A stretch of 64,000 nt of DNA, taken from NCBI GenBank assembly GCA_013375495.1, contig JABXKC010000017.1:10565-74564 (forward strand), in the 5' to 3' direction. The notes beneath the pieces were generated by a model, which saw only the letters and a list, made by a program, of their open reading frames with translations, had not been told where the DNA came from and did no database searches. The first letter of the stretch is position 1, and each line of letters begins with the position of its first letter. The translations under genes and the position numbers were made by a program. Positions 9,881 to 18,183 of the stretch are shown here, piece by piece. The DNA comes from Promethearchaeota archaeon. GTDB lineage: Archaea > Asgardarchaeota > Lokiarchaeia > Sigynarchaeales > SOKP01.

Positions 9881-10000
9881 TCCCATTGTATTTTGTTATT
9901 TGTTCGAGTATCACGAACATATTTAAAAAATAAGCGTAATTTAGATATAATCTATAACTTTCCTAATTATTAAGTTTAGAGATTCCTTTAAAGTAGAATT

Positions 10001-10213
10001 ATGAGAGCTCGAGCATGTATTAAATGTAAGGAATATATGGTTATCCATGCCAATAATCCCTTAAACCAAAATAAGATTGAGTTTTTTGAAAGAAAACATC
10101 ATTTACACACTCTCATTACTGTAAACCTAAATGAAATAAAGGATCAATATCAGATTAGTAAAAATAATGGTTCAAACGGTTCTTCTGAAGAAAATCATAA
10201 TTCTTATTCTTAG
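10001..10213 (+). CDS. small conserved archaeal-type protein with CxxC
   Basis: 70 aa. The N-terminal part is basic with Cys-x2-Cys (RACIKCKEYMVIH), followed by a helix rich in His/Lys (FFERKHHLHTLITVNLNEIK) and a Ser/Asn/Gly-rich polar tail. I believe proteins of this type (CIKC..V.IHP.NP...F...H..H) are conserved and uncharacterised in archaea, but I cannot search. A single CxxC could take part in zinc binding. It follows purL by 120 nt. Confidence 0.65.
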   Translation: MRARACIKCKEYMVIHANNPLNQNKIEFFERKHHLHTLITVNLNEIKDQYQISKNNGSNGSSEENHNSYS

Positions 10214-10232
10214 TAATGCTATTCTAAAAATT

Positions 10233-11018
10233 TTAATTAATTTCAAGTAATTCCAGAATAGAACTTATCGAATCAATAATCTTATACGGTTTAACATCTC
10301 TTTCTGAGGATTTATAGAATTTTCCTTTGCCCGTTTTAACGAGCAATCCTCGTAGATTAGCATTATGAGCGCCTTGAATGTCCGATTCTATATCATCTCC
10401 AATTACAATAACACTACTCGCTGGTAGATCAATTCTATTTAGTGCTTGAACAAAATATTCTTTAGAAGGTTTTCCAAATATTATAGGTGATACATTTGCA
10501 GCTAAAGCAATCATTTGGACAAATGATCCAGTATCTATAACCGGTTCTCCATTCACATCAAGATAATACTTGTTGCCCTGTGTTCCAAGTAGCTTCGCAT
10601 TATATTTAATAACATATTTAAAAGCGTTATTGAGCCTGTTAACATCCCAATTGTCGTGAAAATCGCTAATAATCACAAAGTCAGGCACTTCATCTCTTTT
10701 TATTTGGTGAAAATCTTTAAACTCGTCTTGTACTTCTTCGGTTGCGACTAAATAGACTTTACTATCTAACTTATTAGATAAGAATTCCTTTAAAGCAACG
10801 AGTGGAGTAAAAATTTCTCCTTCATTTAACTTAAAACCATATTCTTTAAGATCTTTATAAATACTTTGAGGTGTTTTGCTATCCGTGTTGGTAAAAAATA
10901 ATAGTTTTATTTCTTTTTCACGTACCCGGTCGATAGTTTCAATCGCTCCCGCAATTGGTTTGCCTTTAAAATAGAGAGTCCCATCTATGTCCAATAGGAT
11001 TCCTTTTATAGATTCCAT
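10233..11018 (-). CDS. HAD-superfamily IIA sugar/nucleotide phosphatase (NagD/HDHD2-like)
   Basis: 261 aa. HAD motif I is LLDIDGTLYFKG (nucleophile and acid/base Asp), motif II LFFTNTD, motif III around GKPSKEYF, and motif IV VIGDDIESDIQGA. The C2-type cap between motifs II and III fits the NagD / HDHD2 / p-nitrophenylphosphatase group. Likely a cytoplasmic phosphatase of small phosphomonoesters; the substrate is not predictable. It converges on the small gene at 10001-10213 with a 19 nt gap. Confidence 0.88.
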   Translation of the reverse strand: MESIKGILLDIDGTLYFKGKPIAGAIETIDRVREKEIKLLFFTNTDSKTPQSIYKDLKEYGFKLNEGEIFTPLVALKEFLSNKLDSKVYLVATEEVQDEFKDFHQIKRDEVPDFVIISDFHDNWDVNRLNNAFKYVIKYNAKLLGTQGNKYYLDVNGEPVIDTGSFVQMIALAANVSPIIFGKPSKEYFVQALNRIDLPASSVIVIGDDIESDIQGAHNANLRGLLVKTGKGKFYKSSERDVKPYKIIDSISSILELLEIN

Positions 11019-11489
11019 TAAAATAACACCAAAATTGTAGTAAACATAAAAATTAATTTAGCATTACTAAATAAATATTAAGAAGAAGGGAAAAAAAGGT
11101 TGAATATTAGTGTTATTTCTATTTTTCAATTGATAGCAGAGGATTTGGCTGATTTTTATTACTTACTATATTTTAGGTTTTAAATCATCACCTTCTAATA
11201 TAATTTTCAGTGGGATCATATTCCCATGCTTAGGTATATAATATAAATGTGGCTATATAAATTTATCGGTCGAAATCTATAAAATTTCATTCTTACTCAA
11301 AATTCTTACTCAAAATTTCAAGCAGATTTGAAAAATCTGAACAATGTGTTCAAATTTCGAGATTTTCTTGAAAAAAACTAAAATTCTAAATTACTACAAG
11401 GTGTAATTTTAAAAAAAATTCAAACTAGAACCTTAAGTATGGTATCACCAACTAAAGATATTTATAATATTATTACCAAATGAAATATA
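11019..11489. other. 471-nt AT-rich intergenic region with small hairpins
   Basis: It lies between divergently transcribed genes (the HAD gene on minus, the nucleotidase-like gene on plus), so it should hold both promoters. I found no ORF of interest. It contains the short inverted repeat TGGGA/TCCCA at 11211-11226 and the tandem repeat and hairpins listed separately at 11289-11352. No clear TATA box could be singled out because the whole region is AT-rich. Confidence 0.6.
11289..11352. repeat. 13-bp tandem duplication followed by two interlocked palindromes
   Basis: ATTCTTACTCAAA occurs twice head to tail (11289-11301 and 11302-11314). Next come a perfect 7-bp stem with 3-nt loop (CAGATTT/AAATCTG, 11323-11339) and a perfect 6-bp stem with 3-nt loop (TGAACA/TGTTCA, 11338-11352) that share two bases. 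The two stems cannot form fully at once. They could be protein-binding palindromes upstream of the gene at 11490, or part of a small RNA. Function not known. Confidence 0.5.
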
Positions 11490-12056
11490 ATGAAAATTGC
11501 TATCGACATTGACGGAGTCTTACTTGATATTATCGTAAGATATTGCGAAATTTATAACAAAAGATACGGTACTAATTATCAAAAAAAAGACATAACCAAC
11601 TGGGAGTTCTTCAAGGATTGGAACATTAGCGAAGAGACAGCTTTCAAAATTTTCTACGAGATATATGCTGACTCTATGAATGTTCCATTTATAGATGAAA
11701 ATGCGCCGAAAATAATGAAAAAATTAAATGAACTTTATGATGTTGATATCGTTTCTGCACGATTACCTGAATATCGTTCTTCAATTGTAAATAAATTAAA
11801 TATTCATGATGTAAGGGAAGGGATTCAATATGTTGAATTAATATTATTACATCATAAACCTTACACAATTAAATTAAAACAAAATTTCGATGTTTACGTT
11901 GATGATAATCCTAATTTGGTAGAACCAATGAAACAGTTAGAAAATAGAAAGCTGTTATTGTATGACCAACCTTGGAACCGAGAATCGGTTTGTGAGAAGA
12001 ATGTCTATAGAGTTTATGATTGGAACGAAGTGTATGAAAAGATTATAGAAATATAG
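11490..12056 (+). CDS. 5'(3')-deoxyribonucleotidase-like HAD protein
   Basis: 188 aa. Motif I is IAIDIDGVLLD at the extreme N-terminus; later come IVSARLPEYR (motif II region, Ser) and FDVYVDDNPNLV (motif IV acidic pair), with LLYDQPWNR near the end, as in NT5C / YorS-type deoxyribonucleotidases. Likely removes phosphate from (deoxy)nucleoside monophosphates or a related small substrate. Stand-alone gene with its own upstream region. Confidence 0.75.
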   Translation: MKIAIDIDGVLLDIIVRYCEIYNKRYGTNYQKKDITNWEFFKDWNISEETAFKIFYEIYADSMNVPFIDENAPKIMKKLNELYDVDIVSARLPEYRSSIVNKLNIHDVREGIQYVELILLHHKPYTIKLKQNFDVYVDDNPNLVEPMKQLENRKLLLYDQPWNRESVCEKNVYRVYDWNEVYEKIIEI

Positions 12057-12107
12057 ATAGAAATTCTATTATTGAGATTCCATTAGATTAGCTCTAAGAC
12101 TTTTTAA

Positions 12108-12362
12108 GAAGGAGTTGACTGCAACCCCTCAGATCCAAAAGACAAGCACCCACCTTCCCTGGGTGGAAACAACTATTTAGATAACCAAGACATCCTTCGT
12201 ACTTTCATGATAAATTATTTGTTTGGAGGAGCATTTGCGATAACAGCTTCATACATGGCATTAAGGGCCCTTATGGCGAAGTTTAAGAAAGCTTTCACAC
12301 CGTATGCATTTGTATTTGAATGGGGTTTTAATTTGGCTAAGAATCATAAATCTGAGTGTTAA
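12108..12362 (+). pseudogene. 84-codon open frame lacking a start codon (possible broken or unusual small gene)
   Basis: From 12108 to the TAA at 12360-12362 one frame stays open and reads like protein: a Pro/Asp/Asn-rich part (NPSDPKDKHPPSLGG), then a hydrophobic helix (INYLFGGAFAITASYMALRAL) cut by basic residues (MAKFKKAF). The only in-frame ATG is at 12207 (51 aa). A Shine-Dalgarno-like AAGGAG at 12109-12113 sits where the frame opens, but no ATG, GTG or TTG follows in frame. A hairpin CACCCA/TGGGTG (12147-12165) lies inside. It may be a frameshifted gene, a gene with an odd start, or a chance ORF. No family recognised. Confidence 0.35.
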
Positions 12363-12416
12363 ACTAAACTGAAGCTCCGCTAAGCTTTTTAAGGTATAAT
12401 TTTATTATATTTACAT

Positions 12417-13319
12417 ATGAGCGAAAATAAATCCAACCAATTCGTCGTCTTTAACGGGAAAAAAATTCATGTCAAAAATGATTGTTTGTATCTTGTCGAT
12501 CGTAAGATTCAAAACATAAACGATGTAAAAGGACTCGCCGACCTCTCAGAGTTAAAAAAACTATGCTTAGACGATAATAATATTACCGAAATTAAAGGGC
12601 TCGGACCTTTAGAAAGCTTAGAAGAATTGTACTTACGCTCAAACAAAATAGAAGTAATCTCTGGTTTAGATAGACTAAGGAATTTAAAATTGTTAAAGTT
12701 GGAGCTCAATAGGATTAAAACAATTTCTGGACTTGACGCTTTAGAAAATCTTGAAAGGTTGTTTCTTGGAGGAAACTTGATAACAAAAATCCAAGGGCTT
12801 GGACAGCTGAAAAATTTAAAATTTTTATCCTTTGAGTTCGATGGATATGGTAACCAAATAAGTAAAATTGAAGGGTTAGAAAACTTAAAAAATTTAGAAT
12901 GGCTGGATTTGAGCAGTAATGATATTGAGACGATAAATGGGCTGTCTCGCCTTATCAATCTTAAAATGTTAACCATTATGGGAAATAAGCTAAAAGATTT
13001 TAACGGAGTATCAAATCTCTCAAAACTGGAAGATCTAAACCTTAATAATAACCAGATTTCAGAGATTGAACCCATAACCGGGCTTTCAAATTTAGAAGTT
13101 TTAAGGTTATCGCATAATAAAATCAGTCGAATTGGGGATATATCATATTTTAAGGCGTTAAAAGTTTTAAATCTGGGTGACAATTCAATAACAAGTGTTA
13201 AAAACCTTAAAGTAGGAAAAAATCTACGAGAAATTCATTTTAACTCAAACCCAGTTTCTATTAAAGATTTAGAGCGTTTAGGCATTAAAAGATATGATAA
13301 AACAGTTTATTTTAAATAA
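12417..13319 (+). CDS. leucine-rich repeat protein (SDS22-like)
   Basis: 300 aa made almost entirely of about ten to eleven LRRs of roughly 22 residues with the SDS22-like consensus LxxLxxLxLxxNxIxxIxGL (for example LEELYLRSNKIEVISGL and LEWLDLSSNDIETINGL). One repeat carries a short insertion (FEFDGYGNQISKIEGL). There is no signal peptide or membrane segment, so it should be cytoplasmic. LRR arrays bind protein partners; SDS22-type LRRs regulate phosphatases in eukaryotes, but no partner is indicated here. Confidence 0.88.
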   Translation: MSENKSNQFVVFNGKKIHVKNDCLYLVDRKIQNINDVKGLADLSELKKLCLDDNNITEIKGLGPLESLEELYLRSNKIEVISGLDRLRNLKLLKLELNRIKTISGLDALENLERLFLGGNLITKIQGLGQLKNLKFLSFEFDGYGNQISKIEGLENLKNLEWLDLSSNDIETINGLSRLINLKMLTIMGNKLKDFNGVSNLSKLEDLNLNNNQISEIEPITGLSNLEVLRLSHNKISRIGDISYFKALKVLNLGDNSITSVKNLKVGKNLREIHFNSNPVSIKDLERLGIKRYDKTVYFK

Positions 13320-13409
13320 ATTTTCTATTTATATAAATTTCAATGATATTTTTTCAGTTTATCTTTTATCTTTTTTAATATTTTACAGTTATGGGCAATC
13401 TTTTTAGAG

Positions 13410-13475
13410 TTCGATTTTCGATATATTTATTAAGGTGTGTTCTCTTATTATTATTGATTCGATTTAAGATATATT
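13410..13475. promoter_or_regulatory. two 18-bp near-identical direct repeats upstream of a PadR gene
   Basis: TTCGATTTTCGATATATT (13410-13427) and TTCGATTTAAGATATATT (13458-13475) match at 16 of 18 positions and begin 48 bp apart. A half-site TCGAAC (13481-13486) follows, giving an inverted GTTCGAT/ATCGAAC pair around the block. They end about 30 bp before the ATG of the PadR-family regulator, so an autoregulatory operator, perhaps also controlling hsp20, is a reasonable guess. Confidence 0.5.
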
Positions 13476-13506
13476 CTTGATCGAACAAATTTGGTGAAAA
13501 TTAAAA

Positions 13507-14163
13507 ATGTTTTTTGGCAAACGTTTTAGCGGTCATGAAGGCGGAATCTTCTCAGGTTTAGATATCTTAGTACTTTCTATTATAGAAAATTATGACGGAA
13601 TCTCTGGATATGATCTCGCTAGGATCATCAACGAAAAATTCAATAAACTGTGGCATGCATCCCCCGGCACTATTTATCCTTTACTAACCAGATTGGCGAA
13701 AAGAGGTTTTATTGAAATGGAAGACGTAATCAAAAATAATCGAAATATCAAATTATATCGAATAACAGAGCCAGGACAGATAAGATTAAAAGAGGTTCTC
13801 AAAAGTAATTTAGAACCGAGCATAAACACCCTTGGAGAATATCTTAGAACAATTGTCCAGACTTGGATTCCAAACGAGGATCGCATACACGGTATGATGT
13901 CGTGCTTTCCGTATCACCGAGAGCATTCAAAAAGAAAGATAGACGTGGAAGATTATTCTATAGCGAACATTGAACGCGTAAAAAGAATACTAGGTGAATT
14001 AAAGTTTTCTAAAAACAGAATATCTAATAGATTAGATCACATTGAGAAAAGAATCTCTCATTTTGAAGGATTACTAAATGATTTGAAAAGCAAGCGAAAG
14101 CAAAATACAAAAACTATAGAAATTGTTGACGATGACGATTATGATATTTTCGAAAAATCTTAA
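13507..14163 (+). CDS. PadR-family transcriptional regulator
   Basis: 218 aa. The N-terminal winged helix (about residues 13-95) has the PadR pattern: LDILVLSIIENYDGISGYDL, then SPGTIYPLLTRLAKRGFIE and the wing NNRNIKLYRITEPGQIRL. The C-terminal part is helical and basic and probably mediates dimerisation. It is 46 nt upstream of an Hsp20 gene on the same strand, so it likely controls itself and the heat-shock gene. Repeated sequences just upstream are candidate operators. Confidence 0.85.
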   Translation: MFFGKRFSGHEGGIFSGLDILVLSIIENYDGISGYDLARIINEKFNKLWHASPGTIYPLLTRLAKRGFIEMEDVIKNNRNIKLYRITEPGQIRLKEVLKSNLEPSINTLGEYLRTIVQTWIPNEDRIHGMMSCFPYHREHSKRKIDVEDYSIANIERVKRILGELKFSKNRISNRLDHIEKRISHFEGLLNDLKSKRKQNTKTIEIVDDDDYDIFEKS

Positions 14164-14209
14164 TTTTCACCACCCAATTAAAAAAATTAAAGAAAAGAGG
14201 TAAAAAGTA

Positions 14210-14707
14210 ATGTGTGATGAAAAGCATTATGGACCAAGGCATTATAACAAAAGTTGCGGACCAAGGCATATGCATGGTTGCATGCCGTTTAATCCAAAAG
14301 ACATAGCAAAAATGAAACGAATGGCTCAGCAGTTCATGGGAAATTTCATGGGCAATTATATCCACCACAATATCGAAGATTTAGAAAATGAGTATTTAAT
14401 TACAGTACCATTACCGGGTCGCACTAAAGACGATGTTACAGTATCCCTCATTAACAAACATTTGAATATTAAAGCTGATAAGCCCAAAGTTCCTGAACAC
14501 GAAAAAAGTAAACAAGAACCTGAACAACAAGGATTTCCTTTTATGTTTAAAGGATATACTTTTGTAGAAGTAAACATGGATGTTCCACTTCCAGCGGATG
14601 CTGACGAGAATAAGATATCTTCTAGAATGACTAATGGTCTTTTAAGGGTTATAATCGGCAAGAAACCTGCAAAACCTATAGATATTAGCGAAGAACCAAA
14701 CAATTAA
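14210..14707 (+). CDS. Hsp20 / small heat-shock protein (alpha-crystallin domain)
   Basis: 165 aa. The alpha-crystallin domain spans about residues 58-155: ENEYLITVPLPGRTKDDV, KHLNIKADKP, EVNMDVPLPADADENKI and NGLLRVIIGKK, the last replacing the common GVLxIxxPK. The N-terminal tail is unusual: rich in His, Cys and Arg, with a repeated GPRH element (YGPRHY, CGPRHMHG), possibly metal-binding. A purine-rich ribosome-binding site (GAGG) precedes the ATG. It should act as an ATP-independent holdase in the cytoplasm, paired with the upstream PadR regulator. Confidence 0.88.
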   Translation: MCDEKHYGPRHYNKSCGPRHMHGCMPFNPKDIAKMKRMAQQFMGNFMGNYIHHNIEDLENEYLITVPLPGRTKDDVTVSLINKHLNIKADKPKVPEHEKSKQEPEQQGFPFMFKGYTFVEVNMDVPLPADADENKISSRMTNGLLRVIIGKKPAKPIDISEEPNN

Positions 14708-14811
14708 AGAGTTCTAAATGAGTTATAAGGCGGAGCACTTTAGAATTAAATACTTTACGACTATAGAGAGTTCTCAAGTAAAAAAATAACTCTAAAGCAC
14801 TCCTAGTAATA

Positions 14812-14833
14812 AAAAATTTTTTTCTTTTTTAAT
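14812..14833 (+). terminator. T-rich tract after hsp20
   Basis: An A-run followed by a long T-rich run about 105 nt downstream of the hsp20 stop. Archaeal RNA polymerase terminates at U-rich tracts without needing a hairpin, so this is a plausible terminator for the PadR-hsp20 unit. Confidence 0.4.
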
Positions 14834-14986
14834 CTTGATTAATAACTGCAAATCATATTAAGCTTCATTCAGAATTTCTATTCTTTATAATTTTATTTTA
14901 TAACAATTCTGGCTAAGTTTTACTTAAGATTTATAATTCTGCAATTTAAAATATTAATAATTAAATTTAATTTACTCTAAAAAATT

Positions 14987-17572
14987 ATGAACAAACAAAA
15001 ACAAAAATTACCAAGGACACACGCTATAAATTACGTTCTCTTAGGGGTTTCCCTAATTGTTTTTGGAAGTCTAGGGTTAGTTTTTATAACTCAAATGGAA
15101 ATACAACCAGGTTGGATATGGGAAGAGGTAAGTCAAACAAATTCAATGGAAATGTCGGTCTTAGCAGGGGACGATTTCAATGACGATGGAATATCAGAAG
15201 CAATCGCTTATATTGACGTAAAAGAACAGGATTCAGACAATTTCGGAGATCTTAATGATTTGCCTAATTACGGTAATGTTTACGCTCTTGATGGATTAAC
15301 TGGAGCTAAACTATGGGAAAAAGAATATAATAATCCTATCAAAAGAGTTTATGAGATTATGGATATCGACGACGATGGATATTCAGATTATTTCACGGAA
15401 ATAGCCTCAGTTGGTCCAGATTGGGTAGTCAATAACCCTGGCGAAAGACCTAGACCCGAAATCATACCAGACGACTATTTCAATATCTTAATTTCTGGAA
15501 GATATGGAGACGAGATACCAATTGCGACAGGAGATAATCGTAGTTTTACAAATTTCTTTGTACATGATCTAGTTTCTTTAGATAATCTTAACGATAATAG
15601 ACCAGATCTTATATTCTTAGAATGCAAGACAAAAGGGAATGATACCTTTGAGTATTTTTACAATGTTTCTAGTTATTTTGTTAATGGGACTAAATATGAT
15701 TCTACCTACCTTAACTTTGGCTGGATTAGTGAACAAGACATACTTCCTGCGTTACAAATGTTTCCTTATGGCACTGAAGAGCATGTGCTTTTAATAGATC
15801 AGACTAGAATATTGTTGCTAAATACAAGTGAATCTAACTTCTTAGAACCAATTTATAATGAAACAATTACAGGGTATTCTCGTGATTATGTCATTACAGA
15901 AGATTTGAATGCTGATTTTATTCCTGAAATTTTTCTATTAAACGATGAAGGTAACGTTACAATAATTAGTGGAATTGATGGAACAACTATTAGAGTATTT
16001 AATGCAGAAGGAGATTTTCATTTTACCGAAATCGATACAATTATTTCCAATCCAGTAGATATGGAAGCATTTGTGATTATAAAAGGTCATAACTTCGCTG
16101 AAGACATTCGAGAAACCCAAATTTTAATATATGTAGTTACAAATACAGCGGAAAATATTTTTCGAGCTTATCATGAAGTAACTCAGGATGATGCAATGGA
16201 TATATTTCCTTTAGGAGAGGACATGGACGGAGATTCTATTGAAGAAATCGTTGTTTTTGAAAGAATACATCCCTGGTATTCCACTTCTGAAGTTCGTCGT
16301 TTTAGCATAGTGAGCTTACCAGAAAACGAAGTTTTAGCTATTGTTAACCTTGAAACAGGCGCTGAACGGATAGTACCATTTCAAGATATTAGCGGGGATG
16401 GTAAAGGAGATATTTTATTTTCGTCTCACGATAGAATTGTTGCAGTAGCGTCTTCAAAACCACAAGCAATATGGCAATCTCCTCATTTTCCCTTAGGATT
16501 TCCTCTCTTTATCGTTCTCGCTGTGTTATTATGTGTTGGAGTGTTTCTGGCGATACTAAAGGGTCGAAAACTGAGTTTTAGTAGAACAAATGTCAAGGAG
16601 CATAAACTCACCGTTATTGTAAACGTAGCTGCTATTGCTCTGATGTCAGTAACTTTTATACTGTTCTTAATACAGCTAAATATTTTTAACAATACATTGT
16701 TACCCAACCAAAACATGACAAATATAGTTATAAGCTTTCTTATAGTGATTATTACGTGGTATGGTACATTACCCCTGACTGCAGCATTGTATAACCGATT
16801 TGCACCCCGATTTGCATATACATTCGTAAAACTTCGATCTTTATTTTTTAAGATATCTAAGAGTTATAACACAGATATTTTAGTAGTAGATATGAAAGAT
16901 CGGAAAGAAATTGGCACAGTTATCCAGTTAAAAAGGATAATTTTACCTTTATTACTTTCTATAGCAATAGGTTTCTACGCCTATGGTCTGCTAACTCCAA
17001 TTCTTGGCTATCCTCAAGATTTTGAGGTATTTGGCTCTACCGAATTTTTCCAGTTCATGAATGGTTATATGCTCTGTTGTATCTTTCCTATGATTTTAAC
17101 CTTTCTTGTCTTTTCGTTTTTTATTTCAGGAAATTTTCTGTTAGATGACGCGGGAGTTGTATATTTTCGCCAATCTAAAAAATATCGTCAACCAGGAGAT
17201 ATCGAACCAATCAGTATATGGGCACAATCAATGGTAAAAGGTATGGCAGGTATATCTGCGATATTAACGTTAATAAGTTTCTTAGGAACTGTAGATTTTT
17301 CGGGATTCTTTACAGATACGGAAAATATCACCGGTTTATTATTTGGATTTTTGATAACCTTAGTTTTCTTCGTAGGGATTCCTTTCTTAACCGCTTTTTC
17401 ATATGTCTTATTAGCAGGTGAAGTTATGGAGTTCTCAATGGATTTCAACATGCAAAAATTGTATTCTATAATGGAAAAGAAAGGGTACAATACAACTCCA
17501 AGAGATATAACCAATATTTATCCTGAAGGTTTTATTGAGAGGAAAAAATCTATCACAGACGATCAAGAATAA
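14987..17572 (+). CDS. FG-GAP/VCBS-type beta-propeller protein fused to a multi-pass membrane domain
   Basis: 861 aa. A TM segment lies near residues 16-37, then an extracellular region to about 500 with repeated calcium-binding-like DxDxDG loops (DDFNDDGISEA, DIDDDGYSDY, DLNADFIPEI, DMDGDSIEEI, DISGDGKGDI). A PQQ-propeller-like VYALDGLTGAKLWEKEY also occurs. The rest has about seven TM helices (from FPLFIVLAVLLCVGVFLAI on). FG-GAP repeats form beta-propellers, as in integrin alpha chains. The fusion to a polytopic membrane domain suggests a surface sensor, adhesion or envelope protein. Function unknown. Confidence 0.75.
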   Translation: MNKQKQKLPRTHAINYVLLGVSLIVFGSLGLVFITQMEIQPGWIWEEVSQTNSMEMSVLAGDDFNDDGISEAIAYIDVKEQDSDNFGDLNDLPNYGNVYALDGLTGAKLWEKEYNNPIKRVYEIMDIDDDGYSDYFTEIASVGPDWVVNNPGERPRPEIIPDDYFNILISGRYGDEIPIATGDNRSFTNFFVHDLVSLDNLNDNRPDLIFLECKTKGNDTFEYFYNVSSYFVNGTKYDSTYLNFGWISEQDILPALQMFPYGTEEHVLLIDQTRILLLNTSESNFLEPIYNETITGYSRDYVITEDLNADFIPEIFLLNDEGNVTIISGIDGTTIRVFNAEGDFHFTEIDTIISNPVDMEAFVIIKGHNFAEDIRETQILIYVVTNTAENIFRAYHEVTQDDAMDIFPLGEDMDGDSIEEIVVFERIHPWYSTSEVRRFSIVSLPENEVLAIVNLETGAERIVPFQDISGDGKGDILFSSHDRIVAVASSKPQAIWQSPHFPLGFPLFIVLAVLLCVGVFLAILKGRKLSFSRTNVKEHKLTVIVNVAAIALMSVTFILFLIQLNIFNNTLLPNQNMTNIVISFLIVIITWYGTLPLTAALYNRFAPRFAYTFVKLRSLFFKISKSYNTDILVVDMKDRKEIGTVIQLKRIILPLLLSIAIGFYAYGLLTPILGYPQDFEVFGSTEFFQFMNGYMLCCIFPMILTFLVFSFFISGNFLLDDAGVVYFRQSKKYRQPGDIEPISIWAQSMVKGMAGISAILTLISFLGTVDFSGFFTDTENITGLLFGFLITLVFFVGIPFLTAFSYVLLAGEVMEFSMDFNMQKLYSIMEKKGYNTTPRDITNIYPEGFIERKKSITDDQE

Positions 17573-17578
17573 CTTTAA

Positions 17579-17601
17579 TACATTTTTTTCTTTTTATTTT
17601 C
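17579..17601 (+). terminator. T-rich tract after the propeller-membrane gene
   Basis: A T-rich run directly follows the stop codon of the 861-aa gene, matching the U-rich terminators of archaea. Confidence 0.4.
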
Positions 17602-17649
17602 TAATCTCAGTTTATACATTAATATGTGCAAAATGATTAACTAATTATA

Positions 17650-18156
17650 ATGCCTTTCACACCATTCCATCTAGGACCGGCATTAGTAATTGGTATTATA
17701 TTTATTTACTACCTCGATTTCCCTACTTTACTGGTTGCAAGCGTAATATTGGATATAGAGCCATTCCTTGTTCTACTTCTTGATTTGAATTATCCTTTAC
17801 ATGGCTTTTTTCACTCATTTTTGGGTGGAACATTTATTATCTTGCCACTTTCGTATATCATGTTTAAAATTAGGCCTTATTTGAACCCAATTACGGATTT
17901 TTTTAAACTTGAGCAGAACTCATCTTTCCTGAATATTTTAGCCGCTTCAATTATAGGAATTTATCTACACATTTCACTAGATAGTCCGCTTTATTTTGAT
18001 ATTCAACCCTTTTTTCCTTTAAATTTCAACCCATTCTTAGACACATCGGAGTTATCAGGAATAACGATATATCTTTTCTGTGCGTATTGTTTTCTTGCAG
18101 CATTAATTCTGTATTTTGTACGCTTAGCAATAAAATTCAAAAATAAAAAGAATTAA
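17650..18156 (+). CDS. small integral membrane protein, DUF457 / metal-dependent hydrolase-like
   Basis: 168 aa with about five hydrophobic segments. The start MPFTPFHLGPALVIG, the acidic pair in ASVILDIEPFL and LHGFFHSFLGG give the conserved His/Asp pattern of archaeal membrane-bound 'metal-dependent hydrolase' proteins related to YdjM/DUF457. The catalytic role of this family is not established. It is followed closely by the convergent operon end at 18184. Confidence 0.7.
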   Translation: MPFTPFHLGPALVIGIIFIYYLDFPTLLVASVILDIEPFLVLLLDLNYPLHGFFHSFLGGTFIILPLSYIMFKIRPYLNPITDFFKLEQNSSFLNILAASIIGIYLHISLDSPLYFDIQPFFPLNFNPFLDTSELSGITIYLFCAYCFLAALILYFVRLAIKFKNKKN

Positions 18157-18183
18157 AAAAATTAAAAAAACGTTATTTAAAAC

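Noticed and set aside
11289..11314. CRISPR-like repeat
   Set aside because: Only two 13-bp copies with no spacer between them, and no cas genes in the window.
12509..13183. Long antisense open frame inside the LRR gene
   Set aside because: It is the mirror of the repeat array, with low-complexity Ser/Leu/Phe composition and no recognisable protein features; the plus-strand LRR protein explains the region.
14356..14703. Antisense open frame within hsp20
   Set aside because: It overlaps the alpha-crystallin domain coding region fully and has no ribosome-binding site or family match.
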